From NCBI GenBank assembly GCA_015487645.1, contig WFPH01000080.1, positions 1 through 15,573 of the forward strand: a stretch of 15,573 nt of DNA, written 5' to 3'. Positions 7,366 to 15,487 of this stretch are shown piece after piece. Made by a program: the position numbers and the translations under genes. The stretch's first letter is position 1; every line of letters starts with the position of its first letter. Source of the stretch: Thermosulfurimonas sp. GTDB lineage: Bacteria; Desulfobacterota; Thermodesulfobacteria; Thermodesulfobacteriales; Thermodesulfobacteriaceae. The notes under the pieces were generated by a model. The model did not search any database. It worked only from the letters and a program-made list of their open reading frames with translations, and was not told the DNA's origin.

Positions 7366-8412
7366 ATGGATAGGTTAAAGGTATGGTTGGCGGTTTCAGG
7401 GGGAGTTTTATTGCTATTTTTAGGAGCTTGCACCAAGGAGTCGGCAGAAAAGCGAGCTGAGGTTATCAAGCCCCCGGTGGTAGCTCCGGGAGCGACTTAT
7501 GTGGGATCGGAAACCTGCCTGGAATGTCACGAGGACTTTGCCGCGGATGCCAGGATCAACGTACACCTGCGACTGGCGGACTTTGAGGCTCCGGGCTACG
7601 CCAAGGGTTGCGAGGGTTGCCATGGTCCGGGCTCAAGGCACGTGGAGGCCATGCAGGAGGACGAGACCGAGGCCGGGCTCAAGGCCATTATTCGCTTCGG
7701 AGAGGAGGGTTTTGAAGGTGAAGAGGCCAGCGCGGTCTGCATGACCTGCCATGCCGGCGGCGAGACCATGCACTTCGCCTTCTCCGCCCACTTTGAAAAC
7801 GACGTAGCCTGTTCGGATTGCCACAAAGTTCACGGTAACAAGCGGGAAGCGCTTTTAGCTAAGTCCGAGCTTGACCTCTGCGCCTCCTGTCACCGGGATG
7901 TGGCGGCCAGACTCTACTTCCCCTCCCGGCATCCGGTGAAGGAGGGGCACATGCTCTGTTCCGACTGCCACAACGCCCATGGCACAGGCAACCCGGTGCC
8001 GGGCATGATCCGGACCGAGGAGCGCCTGAACGACCTCTGCCTCAAGTGTCACACCCGCTACCAGGGGCCGTTCGTCTTTGAGCACGAGCCGGTGGTGGAG
8101 GACTGCACCATCTGTCACGATCCCCACGGCACGGTGGCCAACAATTTGCTGAAGCAGAACGAGCCCTTCCTTTGTATGCAGTGCCACGAGATCCATTTCC
8201 ATGCGACGAGGCTTGCGGATACTCAGAATAGTATCAATCCCACCGATAGCAGTGGCGAGCCTCCTGGTCAGGTGGGGAATTTTACCTCCTCCTCTCCTCA
8301 TGCCTGGGCGCGAGCCTTCCTCACCAAGTGCACCCAGTGCCACCAGCAGATCCACGGTTCGGACTTCCCGTCTCAATCTATTCCCGGACAGGGTCGTATG
8401 CTGACCCGGTAA
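7366..8412 (+). CDS. DmsE/MtrA/PioA-family decaheme c-type cytochrome, predicted lipoprotein
   Basis: The protein carries electrons between the periplasm and the outer surface through its porin partner encoded next door. It has exactly ten CXXCH heme c attachment motifs between residues 51 and 326, in order CLECH, CEGCH, CMTCH, CSDCH, CASCH, CSDCH, CLKCH, CTICH, CMQCH, CTQCH. Many are followed by His residues suited to bis-His ligation. The ending CTQCHQQIHGSDFP matches the family C-terminus. The 348-aa length fits MtrA/DmsE plus a leader. Start choice: an ATG at 7351 is in frame, but the Shine-Dalgarno GGAGGTGG lies between it and ATG 7366, so 7366 is used. The leader MDRLKVW...LLLFLGAC ends in a lipobox with Cys22 followed by Thr. 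This predicts a lipid-anchored cytochrome, whereas classical MtrA is soluble. The MtrB-like gene follows 13 nt later. Confidence 0.95.
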   Translation: MDRLKVWLAVSGGVLLLFLGACTKESAEKRAEVIKPPVVAPGATYVGSETCLECHEDFAADARINVHLRLADFEAPGYAKGCEGCHGPGSRHVEAMQEDETEAGLKAIIRFGEEGFEGEEASAVCMTCHAGGETMHFAFSAHFENDVACSDCHKVHGNKREALLAKSELDLCASCHRDVAARLYFPSRHPVKEGHMLCSDCHNAHGTGNPVPGMIRTEERLNDLCLKCHTRYQGPFVFEHEPVVEDCTICHDPHGTVANNLLKQNEPFLCMQCHEIHFHATRLADTQNSINPTDSSGEPPGQVGNFTSSSPHAWARAFLTKCTQCHQQIHGSDFPSQSIPGQGRMLTR

Positions 8413-8425
8413 AGGAGGTGTGACC

Positions 8426-10759
8426 ATGAGGAAAGAAACCAAACCCTGGGGAGGTGGGTATATGAGATGGCTTGGTTTGCTTGTAGGTTTGTGTCTGGTC
8501 CTCTTTGCGGGGCCGGTTTCGGCCCAGGAGGAAAAGACCTATGAGATGAGCGTAAGTGCCGGGGCCTCGGTAAACGACTACGGGGATGAGGCCAGCCGGG
8601 CCGCGGAGTACGAGAGCCGGGTGGACAAGGACAGCACCTGGTACTTCTCCGGCGAGGGCCGGGTCGAGGAGGGTAATCTTCTTCTCCGCTTTCACGGCAC
8701 CTACATCGACGGCGACGATCAGAACTACGGGCTTGCGCTCGACTGGGCACGGATCTTCAGCGTGAAGAGCAAGTATCACCGTTTTTACCACCGGCTGGAT
8801 CACGATACGCTGGAAAACCTCGCGGCTCACTCTTATGGATATGCCGGAGGCGGTTTATACAACGGGGGAGTGCCCACTAAAATTTGTAATTGTACGGGAA
8901 GCGCCTATGTGTACCACCGGGATTACAATCTTGGCGAGGATTACGGAATTACTAGATCAGAATGGAAGAATAGCCTGGTATTTCGGTTGCCAGCCCTTCC
9001 GGGCTTGACTCTGGGATTTAATTATCGTTACGAGACGCGCAAGGGGTTTGACCAGGCCCGGACCCTCTCCAAGTGTTCCGGCTGCCACGTGGTAGCTATG
9101 ACCAAGCAGATCGCGGAGTTCACCAACGAGTATGTGCCGTATCTTGAGGCTCGCCTAAAAAATTGGACCTTTCATTACAGTTTTCTTTACAGAGACTTTA
9201 GTTCTAGCAGTGATACTCCAACTTTTAATCCTCTAAATGCCCAGAATCCTTGTCCTAACGGATATACTAACTGTTTATATAATCCGAATCATCCTTTTGG
9301 ATCCAGAGTTCTTTACGACGAACAAAGTGGTCCCATGCCTTTTGCCCGTACCCCGGACTCGGAAAAGTGGATGCACAATTTGAAAATCAAGTGGGAGCCG
9401 GTCTCTACGCAAGTATGGAGTTTCGGCTTCGTGGCCTCGCAGAACAAGAACAAGAGTTCCAACGATGCTGAAGGTGGTACGGGGATTCTTTACGGAGATT
9501 CTGGAGACGAGCTCGAGCAGGAATACTCCGCTTTCTGGGGCAACTGGCACTGGCGGATCAACCGCAACTGGAGTCTGACAGCCAGGGCCAAACTCTATGA
9601 CATGGATGCAGACGATGTCTTTCTTGATGACTATCCAAACTATCCGGTGGGAGACATAAACTTCGATTATCATCGTGAGTCGGCCTACGATGAAGATGGT
9701 TTTTCGTTGGCTTTGGATCTTGCCTGGCGCTATAGCTCGGCGCTCAAGTTACGCTTCGGCTACGAGCTGGAGTACGAAGATCGAGAGAACGCCGAGGCCC
9801 ACGATGTGACCGACGACACCACCACGCACACCTTCAAGCTCGGGGCCACCTGGCGGGCGAGGCCGGGGCTCAAGGTCAAGGCCGATTATCGTTTCGTGTA
9901 TGTGGATAGCCCGTACCTTCACAAAAATGCCGCCGATCCCCTGCCGGCCGATAACGGTACGGATTACACCCAATCTTCTGTTGACTGTCCCGATTGCAAT
10001 CCGGCAACTTGGACTACAAGCTCGATGTATGAGTTCTTAGTTTACTCCCGGCGCACCAAGGATTTTTCGGCCGAGCCCAAATATGTGCACGATCTGACGG
10101 TAAAAGGGGATTGGATGCTCAACGCCTATGCCGATTTGGCCTTTCATGCCCGCTTCAAATACGGCGAGAACACCGAAACCGACGGCTACGACTGGGAGCA
10201 GAATCTCTTCACTGCGGGCCTGAACCTCACCTTGACTCCCTGGCAGAAGCTGGGGCTCAATGTGGGCTACGAATTCTTCTACGACCAATACACGGCCATG
10301 ATGTGCTCGGCTCTATACCACGGGTGAGCTGGGCATGTCATGTCGGACCAGGTTCGGTCCGCCTGCGATGAACTTGATTGGGAGAACGTGGCTCATACCT
10401 TCTATCTCTCCCTCTTCGCCAGCCCCATGGAGAAGGTGGAGTTCACCGGCACGGTGAGCTACACCTTGGCCGAGGCCGAGATGGATTCTCCGGGATTTAG
10501 GGATTATTGGCCCATATCGGTTAAAGGTGGTATTACCTCGGCCTACAATCCCTCCCTCATGAACAACGCCGACGAGTACTCTGATCTCGACTACTCCATG
10601 CTCGAGATCGAGCTCACCGGCACTTACAAGATCACCGACAATCTCTCCTTCACCCTGAACTACTGGTACAGCGACTTTGACGACGACGAGCCGTATGTCT
10701 ACGGCGACCTCGACGGCGACGCCTACAGCCTGACCGGATTCTTGACCTGGAGTTTCTAG
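8426..10759 (+). CDS. MtrB/PioB-family outer-membrane beta-barrel with in-frame TGA (candidate selenoprotein)
   Basis: The partner decaheme cytochrome would sit inside this barrel to pass electrons across the outer membrane. After a signal peptide (LGLLVGLCLVLFAGPVSAQ), alternating aromatic/hydrophobic strands and acidic loops run the whole length. The end GFLTWSF has the terminal Phe typical of outer-membrane proteins. The frame is broken once, by TGA at 10325-10327 (codon 634), and continues without a shift for 144 codons to TAG. Read through, the protein is 777 aa, close to MtrB/PioB sizes. Stopping at TGA would lose several closing strands. The context is MMCSALYHG-TGA-AGHVMSDQ, flanked by Cys627 and Cys647. 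Other Cys groups are C154/C156, C217-SG-C220-H221 (a CXXCH), C276/C283 and C521/C524. Start: ATG 8426 has AAGGAGGT, and in-frame ATG 8462 also has GGGAGGTGGG and gives a cleaner signal peptide. Alternatives to selenocysteine are a nonsense mutation (pseudogene) or a TGG misread. Confidence 0.82.
10325..10371 (+). promoter_or_regulatory. Candidate bacterial SECIS element after the in-frame TGA
   Basis: A perfect stem CGGACC (10344-10349) pairs with GGTCCG (10356-10361) around the 6-nt loop AGGTTC (10350-10355). UCAU (10338-10341) can pair with AUGA (10368-10371) below an internal loop. The loop begins 22 nt after the TGA. Known bacterial SECIS hairpins, which recruit SelB within the coding sequence just after UGA, have a short apical loop with G in its first two positions. 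The E. coli fdhF loop is AGGUCU, very similar to this one. The fit is by eye. A chance hairpin meeting these rules is possible. Confidence 0.5.
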
Positions 10760-10791
10760 CGCCCCTGCGCTTAAACCCCGCACCTTCCTCC

Positions 10792-10820
10792 GGGCGGGCC
10801 TCCACGGCCCGCCCATTTTT
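10792..10820 (+). terminator. Rho-independent terminator of the cytochrome/porin operon
   Basis: GGGCGGGCC (10792-10800) pairs perfectly with GGCCCGCCC (10806-10814) around the loop TCCAC. ATTTTTATATAT follows immediately. It lies 32 nt after the TAG at 10757-10759. This shows that transcription is meant to run past the in-frame TGA to here. Confidence 0.9.
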
Positions 10821-10881
10821 ATATATTCCAGACCAATACAAAGACTTGTGTTTGAGTAGGAGATCTGCTAGAAAGTGAGAT

Positions 10882-11292
10882 ATGTTGAAAAATTGGCAAC
10901 CATTAACCGTGTTAATAGTCCTGTGGAGTTGCTTGCTCGCAGCGGGGAATCTCTGGGCGGCTAAAGATAAACCCCCGATAGAATCTCACATTAATCTTTC
11001 CCAAATGGTCAAGGATAACAATGTCCGCCTGCGCTACCTTACCTCCCAGATTCTTCAGATTCAAGACCAGACCGACCATATCTTAAAGATCCTGGAAAGC
11101 GATAATCGTACGCTGGATCCCCTCCTAGATCGACGACTCACCCAGATGCAAACCGAAATAGAAGAACTCAAGATCCAGATTCAAATCCTGGCTAAGGCCC
11201 TCATTTTTCTGGTGGCCATCTTAGTCCTAATCTTTATCTTCATGCTCTTCAGATCCCGTAAGCCTCAGCGAACGGGATCCATCCGCATCTAA
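10882..11292 (+). CDS. Small membrane protein with periplasmic coiled coil, unknown function
   Basis: I do not recognise a family. The 136-aa product starts with a hydrophobic leader (PLTVLIVLWSCLLAAGNLWAA, about residues 7-27) that could be a cleaved signal peptide or an anchor. A polar helical region with coiled-coil character follows (about 40-102, LTSQILQIQDQTDHILKIL and QMQTEIEELKIQIQILA). A strong transmembrane segment lies at about 104-123 (ALIFLVAILVLIFIFMLF), with a short basic tail RSRKPQRTGSIRI. The predicted topology is coiled coil in the periplasm and tail in the cytoplasm. The ribosome-binding site is weak. It lies after the terminator of the porin operon, so it is probably transcribed separately. 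Its stop overlaps the smc stop tail to tail. Composition fits a real gene, and its partner is unknown. Confidence 0.7.
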   Translation: MLKNWQPLTVLIVLWSCLLAAGNLWAAKDKPPIESHINLSQMVKDNNVRLRYLTSQILQIQDQTDHILKILESDNRTLDPLLDRRLTQMQTEIEELKIQIQILAKALIFLVAILVLIFIFMLFRSRKPQRTGSIRI

Positions 11293-14200
11293 GTCAGCTT
11301 CACACTTACCACCTTGGATACTCCCTTCTCTTCCATGGTCACCCCGAAAAGGGCGTCCGCGATTTCCATGACTCGGGGATTATGGGTGACCAGGATCACC
11401 TGGGAATATTCCTTGAGTTTCTTAAGGAGCTCGTTGAAACGGAGAGTGTTGGCCTCATCCAGGGGAGCATCCACCTCGTCAAGAATGCAGAAAGGTCCGG
11501 GTTTTACCAGATAGAAGGCAAATAGCACGGCCAGCGCACAGAGGGCTTTTTCCCCCCCGGAAAGCATGGTGAGGTGCTTTACCGGTTTGCCCGGAAGCTT
11601 CACCTTGAGATCCAGGCCTGCGGAAAGGGGATCCTCGCTATCGGTAAAGTAAAGCTCCGCACGCCCGCCTTCGAAAAGTAATGGAAAGACTTCCGCGAGC
11701 TTCCGGTTGGCCTCCGCGAGAGCCTCCCGCAATCGCTTGCGGCTCTCTTCATCCAGACGACGGAGAGCCTTTTCCAGATCCGCAATGGCCACCAGCAACT
11801 CGGACCGCCGCGAGGCCAGAAATTCCTGGCGTTCCCTGGCCTTAGCCAGTTCCTCAGCCGCCGCCAGGTTGACTGGAGGGAACTCCGCCAGCTTCTCCCG
11901 GATACGGACCATCTCAGCCTCGATGGCTGAAAGATCCTTGACCGCCGGTTTCGTATCCTGCAAGAAGGCCTCAAGATCCGTCTCCTGGTTCTCTCGAGCC
12001 TCCCTCTGGAGATGCTCAAGGGTCATCTCGGCCTCTACCCGATCAAGCTCGAGCTTGTGTAACTTTTCCCGAAGCTGCGCCCTTTCCCTCTCCAGGGTCT
12101 TTTCCTCCTTCTCAAGCTCCGAAAGAGCTTCTTCCGCCCGGGCCAGTTCCTCCTCGATCAGGGCCAGTTCTTCCTTCAACTTTCCCCGCCGGGTCTCAAG
12201 GTTGCGGCGAGTCTCTTTTTCCCGGCGAAGCATCTCCCTCACGAAGTTGAGCTCCTCCGTGAGAAGGGCCTCCTGCTGGGCGGCGTTTCGCTTGCGGTTC
12301 CGGAGCTTGCGCTTCTCCTCTTCAAGTTCATCCTGACGTCGCCTGAGGGTCTTAAGCCTTCCCGAAATCTCCGAGAGTCGGGCGCTCTTTTCCCTGAAAA
12401 GCTTTTCAAGCTCGGCTCCGCTCTTCCGCAACTCCTCCCATCGCCGGCGCAAGCTAACTTCCTCCGCCAGAGCCTCCTCCAGAGCTTTTTTCAGCTCGGT
12501 CACCTCCTTTTCAAAAGAAGCCTTTTCTGCCAGGCAACTCTCCTTTCGGCTCAGGATCTCGGCCCTCTCCCGCTCAAACAGCTCCTCCTCATCGGCCAAT
12601 CTCTCAAGGCTCCGTTCCAACTGCCGGAGTTTCTGCCCGAGCTCCTTCCGGAGCCTTTCTTTTTCTTCTCGCTCCCTGCGGTAGCGTTTCAACCTTTTTT
12701 CCGGATCGGAGAGGGCTTCGGACAGGCGGGCTTTTTCTTCAATCATCCTTCTAGACTCGGCTTCAAGCTCGGCTAGGCGCTTTTCGATCTCCTTCAGGCG
12801 TTCCCTGAGACCGAGAAGTCCGGTACTCCGTGCCGCAACCTTGAAAAGGAATCCGGGAGGCTCAAAGATCAGTCCTTCCTCTTCAAAAAAGATCGGGGCC
12901 GAAGAAGGCTCCTCCCAGAGCCTCTGGGGATCTTCTCCCCGGTCAACCCCCTCAAGAAGGGCCATCAGGGCCTCAAAATGGGCTTCCCCTGCGAGAAAAA
13001 GGCCCTTGACCTCGGCCAGACGGAGGAGTTCGGCAAGCTTTTCCGGAGACTCAGCTACCGGATAGGTCAACTTCTCTCCCAAGAGGGCTTCGGCCAGTTG
13101 GATCTTCTCTGGAGCAAGCTCCAGGACTTCCGCTAGCAGCTTCACTTCCTCAGTCTTGGCCTTCAACTGGCGAAGATTCGCGGGTAAAGTCTGCCTCAGA
13201 ACGGCCTCAAGTCCGGCCCCTTCCTTCGTAAGGGCCCGTCTTTCGGCCTCAAGTTCCCGGAGTCTTTCCTCTAGGGCCCGCACCTGCGAGCGTAGGCGTT
13301 CCTTTTCTTCAAGGGCGATCTTTTCTTTCTCGGAAAGATCTCTCAGGGCCTCCTCAAGGCCCTCGAGTTCCTTTGAGATCTTCTCTTTTTCTTCGAGCAG
13401 GCTTGCCCGGCGAGTCGAAATCCCGGCGGCCTTTTGGAAAAGGAGACCTTCTCGTTCGGAAAGTCTTTCAAGTTCGCGCTCCAGCCTCTGGATCTGGTCT
13501 TCCGAAACCCGCAATCGCTCTTTCCTGGCAAGGATCTGAGACTCCATCTCCTTGAAAGCCCTCTCCGCCTCCTCTAAGGCCCTCCGGTGGGCCAGATGTC
13601 GGGCCTCAAGCTCCTGAAAGTTTTCTTTCTCGCGGGTCAGTTCCTTTTCGAGCTGAACCACCTCGGCCGCCAGGCGTTGACTTTCGGCCTCCAGACGGGA
13701 AAGCTCTTCGGACAGGGCTTCGCTACGGGCCCTCTCCCTTTCAAGGCGCTTTGAAATCTCCGCCTCCTCCCGATAAAGCCCCCGGAGCTTTTCGGAAACC
13801 CTGCGCAAATCTTCCTCCAGGGAGGAAAGGGCTTCCTCCTTTTCCTTCTTGCGGCGTCTCAAATTTCCGGCTTTGGAAAGGGCCTTTTCGTAGAGAGGAG
13901 CCAGCTCGGTTTCGCGACTCTCAAGCCTGGCCAGGGCTTCTTGGAGCTGGTTCAGGGATTTTTCCACCCTTTCTTTTTCTCTCTTGGCTTTGAGATAAAG
14001 TACGGCCAGCCGGGTGAGGGATAACCTCTTGAGTTCCTCCCTAAGGCGAAGGAATTCCTCGGCCAGACGGGCCTGCTCTTCAAGGTGGCGCACCTGGTTT
14101 TCGATCTCCAGCAGGAGGTCTTCCACCCGTGAGAGGTTTTCTCTGGTCCGGGCCAGGTTGCGCTGTGTCTCCTCCCGATTGACCCGGTAACGGGAAACCC

Positions 14201-14699
14201 CCGCGAGCTCCTCCAGGAAGAAACGCCTTTCTTGCGGACTCCACTCCAGAAACTTGCCTACCTCACCCTGATCGATGAGACCGTACCCGCGGGGATTAAC
14301 CCCGGTATCCAGGAAGAGGTACTGGATGTCTTTCAGGCGACAGGCCCGGTTGTTCAGTAAAAACTCGGACTCACCGGTGCGGTAAAGCCTGCGAGCCACC
14401 ACGATCTCGGGAAGATCCTTGAACCTCTCCGGGGCCCCGCCATCGTTTTCCAGAACCAGCCTCACCTCGGCAAAACCTGGAGCCCGCCCATGATCACCGG
14501 CAAAAAGTAGGTCCTCGGCCGCTTTAACCCGCAGACGTTTGAGACTCTGTTCCCCCAGGACCCAGCGCAGGGCGTCCACAATGTTGCTCTTTCCGCTACC
14601 GTTGGGCCCCACGATAGCCGAAATACCCGGAGGGAAAGGCAAAGCCACCCGGTAGGGAAAGGACTTGAAGCCGTAAATCTCAAGCCGCTTGATCTTCAT
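11289..14699 (-). CDS. smc: Chromosome segregation protein SMC
   Basis: SMC dimers bind ScpAB and use ATP to organise and segregate the chromosome. The 1136-aa protein has the full layout. The N-terminal ATPase half has Walker A GPNGSGKSN (31-39) and the Q-loop region GYGLIDQGEV (138-147). The first coiled coil covers about 170-495, the hinge about 495-632, and the second coiled coil about 632-960. The C-terminal ATPase half has signature LSGGEKAL (1046-1053), Walker B PFCILDEVDAPLDE (Asp1074, Glu1075) and the H-loop VTHNP (His1106). The frame extends upstream, but ATG 14699 is chosen because MKIKRLEIYGFKSF is the canonical SMC start and AGAGGGG precedes it. The hinge is unusual: the glycine motifs GGR and GG(S) expected for dimerisation are not seen. 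The gene is transcribed away from the adjacent initiator tRNA. Confidence 0.97.
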   Translation of the reverse strand: MKIKRLEIYGFKSFPYRVALPFPPGISAIVGPNGSGKSNIVDALRWVLGEQSLKRLRVKAAEDLLFAGDHGRAPGFAEVRLVLENDGGAPERFKDLPEIVVARRLYRTGESEFLLNNRACRLKDIQYLFLDTGVNPRGYGLIDQGEVGKFLEWSPQERRFFLEELAGVSRYRVNREETQRNLARTRENLSRVEDLLLEIENQVRHLEEQARLAEEFLRLREELKRLSLTRLAVLYLKAKREKERVEKSLNQLQEALARLESRETELAPLYEKALSKAGNLRRRKKEKEEALSSLEEDLRRVSEKLRGLYREEAEISKRLERERARSEALSEELSRLEAESQRLAAEVVQLEKELTREKENFQELEARHLAHRRALEEAERAFKEMESQILARKERLRVSEDQIQRLERELERLSEREGLLFQKAAGISTRRASLLEEKEKISKELEGLEEALRDLSEKEKIALEEKERLRSQVRALEERLRELEAERRALTKEGAGLEAVLRQTLPANLRQLKAKTEEVKLLAEVLELAPEKIQLAEALLGEKLTYPVAESPEKLAELLRLAEVKGLFLAGEAHFEALMALLEGVDRGEDPQRLWEEPSSAPIFFEEEGLIFEPPGFLFKVAARSTGLLGLRERLKEIEKRLAELEAESRRMIEEKARLSEALSDPEKRLKRYRREREEKERLRKELGQKLRQLERSLERLADEEELFERERAEILSRKESCLAEKASFEKEVTELKKALEEALAEEVSLRRRWEELRKSGAELEKLFREKSARLSEISGRLKTLRRRQDELEEEKRKLRNRKRNAAQQEALLTEELNFVREMLRREKETRRNLETRRGKLKEELALIEEELARAEEALSELEKEEKTLERERAQLREKLHKLELDRVEAEMTLEHLQREARENQETDLEAFLQDTKPAVKDLSAIEAEMVRIREKLAEFPPVNLAAAEELAKARERQEFLASRRSELLVAIADLEKALRRLDEESRKRLREALAEANRKLAEVFPLLFEGGRAELYFTDSEDPLSAGLDLKVKLPGKPVKHLTMLSGGEKALCALAVLFAFYLVKPGPFCILDEVDAPLDEANTLRFNELLKKLKEYSQVILVTHNPRVMEIADALFGVTMEEKGVSKVVSVKLT

Positions 14700-14765
14700 G
14701 GGCCCCTCTATTTTACCCGATCTGAACGATTTGGGTGACGGAGTTCTCGGCACCAGGGTTGGCCC

Positions 14766-14793
14766 TTGACTTTTGAGGAAAGGCTTTTACATT
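14766..14793 (+). promoter_or_regulatory. Promoter of the initiator tRNA gene
   Basis: TTGACT at 14766-14771 matches a -35 element in 5 of 6 positions. After a 16-nt spacer, TACATT at 14788-14793 matches a -10 in 4 of 6 positions. The predicted transcription start, about 7 nt on, lies just before the tRNA 5' end at 14806, as expected for a short leader removed by RNase P. The site sits in the 106-nt gap between the divergent smc gene and the tRNA. Confidence 0.65.
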
Positions 14794-14805
14794 TATTAAC
14801 GCGGA

Positions 14806-14882
<77 letters not shown>

Positions 14883-15096
14883 ATTTTTTCGATTTTTAGC
14901 CGAGTTAGAGCAAATCTTCAATTGGGATTCATTCTTGATAGTCTCTTTGGGGCACCTCTCTAGAAAGCGTTGATAGCCAAAGGTTTCTCGGTGAGAAACA
15001 ATTGCAACAAAAGTGACTTTCAAGAGTGTGTTTCTGATTTTGGGCGGTTATCCCCGATTTTTCTGTGGGAAAAAGTAACGGATTCAAGGAGAGTTG
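14883..15096. other. Gene-free spacer between the tRNA and the HicB-like gene
   Basis: I see no credible gene in these 214 nt. A T-rich stretch ATTTTTTCGATTTTT directly after the tRNA may help end its transcription. A perfect 7-bp hairpin GTTTCTC-GGT-GAGAAAC at 14983-14999 has no T-run on either strand, so its role is unclear. Base composition is lower in GC than the housekeeping genes. Confidence 0.5.
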
Positions 15097-15351
15097 TTAG
15101 GCAGCTTTTTTGATCGGAAGGGCCGATTCGGGGATAGGGATGCCCTTCTCGAGATAAAATTTAAAAAGGTCGGCCTTGATTTTTTCGAGGTTGGCTAGAG
15201 CTTCTTGAGGGGTTTCACCATCACCTTGGAAGGCTAGTTCCCCTAGTTCGGGAATGTAAGCCCGCCAGCCCCCGCCTTCTTCGGGCGGTATGGGTTCAAT
15301 CGAAATGCGATAAGGGAGGTTCAAGTAATAATTAAGATCTTTTCTACTCAT
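15097..15351 (-). CDS. HicB-family antitoxin-like protein
   Basis: The 84-aa protein has the partial RNase-H-like HicB fold. ISIEPIPPEEGGGWRAYIPE is followed by GDGETPQEALANLEKI and a helix, then IPIPES, the usual family order. HicB normally neutralises the mRNA-cleaving toxin HicA. It has no extended C-terminal DNA-binding domain. No intact HicA is visible on either side, so it is an orphan here or works with a partner beyond the window. The ATG overlaps, as ATGA, the TGA that ends a short upstream frame with the ending VPEEFEE. This suggests it was once translationally coupled to an upstream gene. Confidence 0.82.
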   Translation of the reverse strand: MSRKDLNYYLNLPYRISIEPIPPEEGGGWRAYIPELGELAFQGDGETPQEALANLEKIKADLFKFYLEKGIPIPESALPIKKAA

Positions 15352-15487
15352 TCTTCAAACTCTTCAGGAACTATTTGTTTAAGTATAGCAACCAATCGCC
15401 GAATATAGAACCCTTTGGCTTTCCTAATGCCTCACGAGAAAATCTATTCGAAATAGGATTCATTGCCTCATCAGAAAATCTATTCAT
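15348..15487 (-). pseudogene. Short ORF or frameshifted remnant upstream of the HicB-like gene
   Basis: ATG at 15487-15485 with GGGGGTGG upstream opens a 38-codon frame ending at 15371. It contains the repeated peptide NRFSDEA ... NRFSREA. In another frame the DNA then encodes KAKGFYIRRLVAILKQIVP and EEFEE, ending in a TGA that overlaps the HicB start as ATGA. Joining the two by one frameshift around 15390-15425 would give a coherent protein of about 46 residues, coupled to the antitoxin gene. I do not recognise it. It may be a true small gene, a broken partner gene or chance. Confidence 0.3.
15428..15485. repeat. Imperfect 22-nt direct repeat
   Basis: TGCCTCAnnAGAAAATCTATTC occurs at 15428-15449 and 15464-15485, identical except for two adjacent bases (CG against TC). 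The 36-nt period equals 12 codons, and on the minus strand the repeat lies inside the short ORF. It could be a small tandem duplication, or a pair of binding sites in front of the HicB-like gene. Confidence 0.65.

Noticed and set aside
10340..10759. Separate 139-codon gene after the porin ORF
   Set aside because: It is in the same frame as the porin, lacks a Shine-Dalgarno and supplies the missing closing strands. It is better read as the continuation of one gene through TGA.
14983..14999. Perfect hairpin GTTTCTC-GGT-GAGAAAC as a terminator
   Set aside because: No T-run follows on either strand and the stem is AT-leaning, so terminator function is not supported.
15041..15075. DnaA-box-like sequences (TTATCCCCG and TGTGGGAAA)
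   Set aside because: Each has two or more mismatches to the TTATCCACA consensus and there is no cluster or replication gene nearby, so this is not evidence of an origin.
15428..15485. CRISPR array
   Set aside because: There are only two imperfect repeat copies with a 14-nt gap, inside a possible ORF, and no cas genes.
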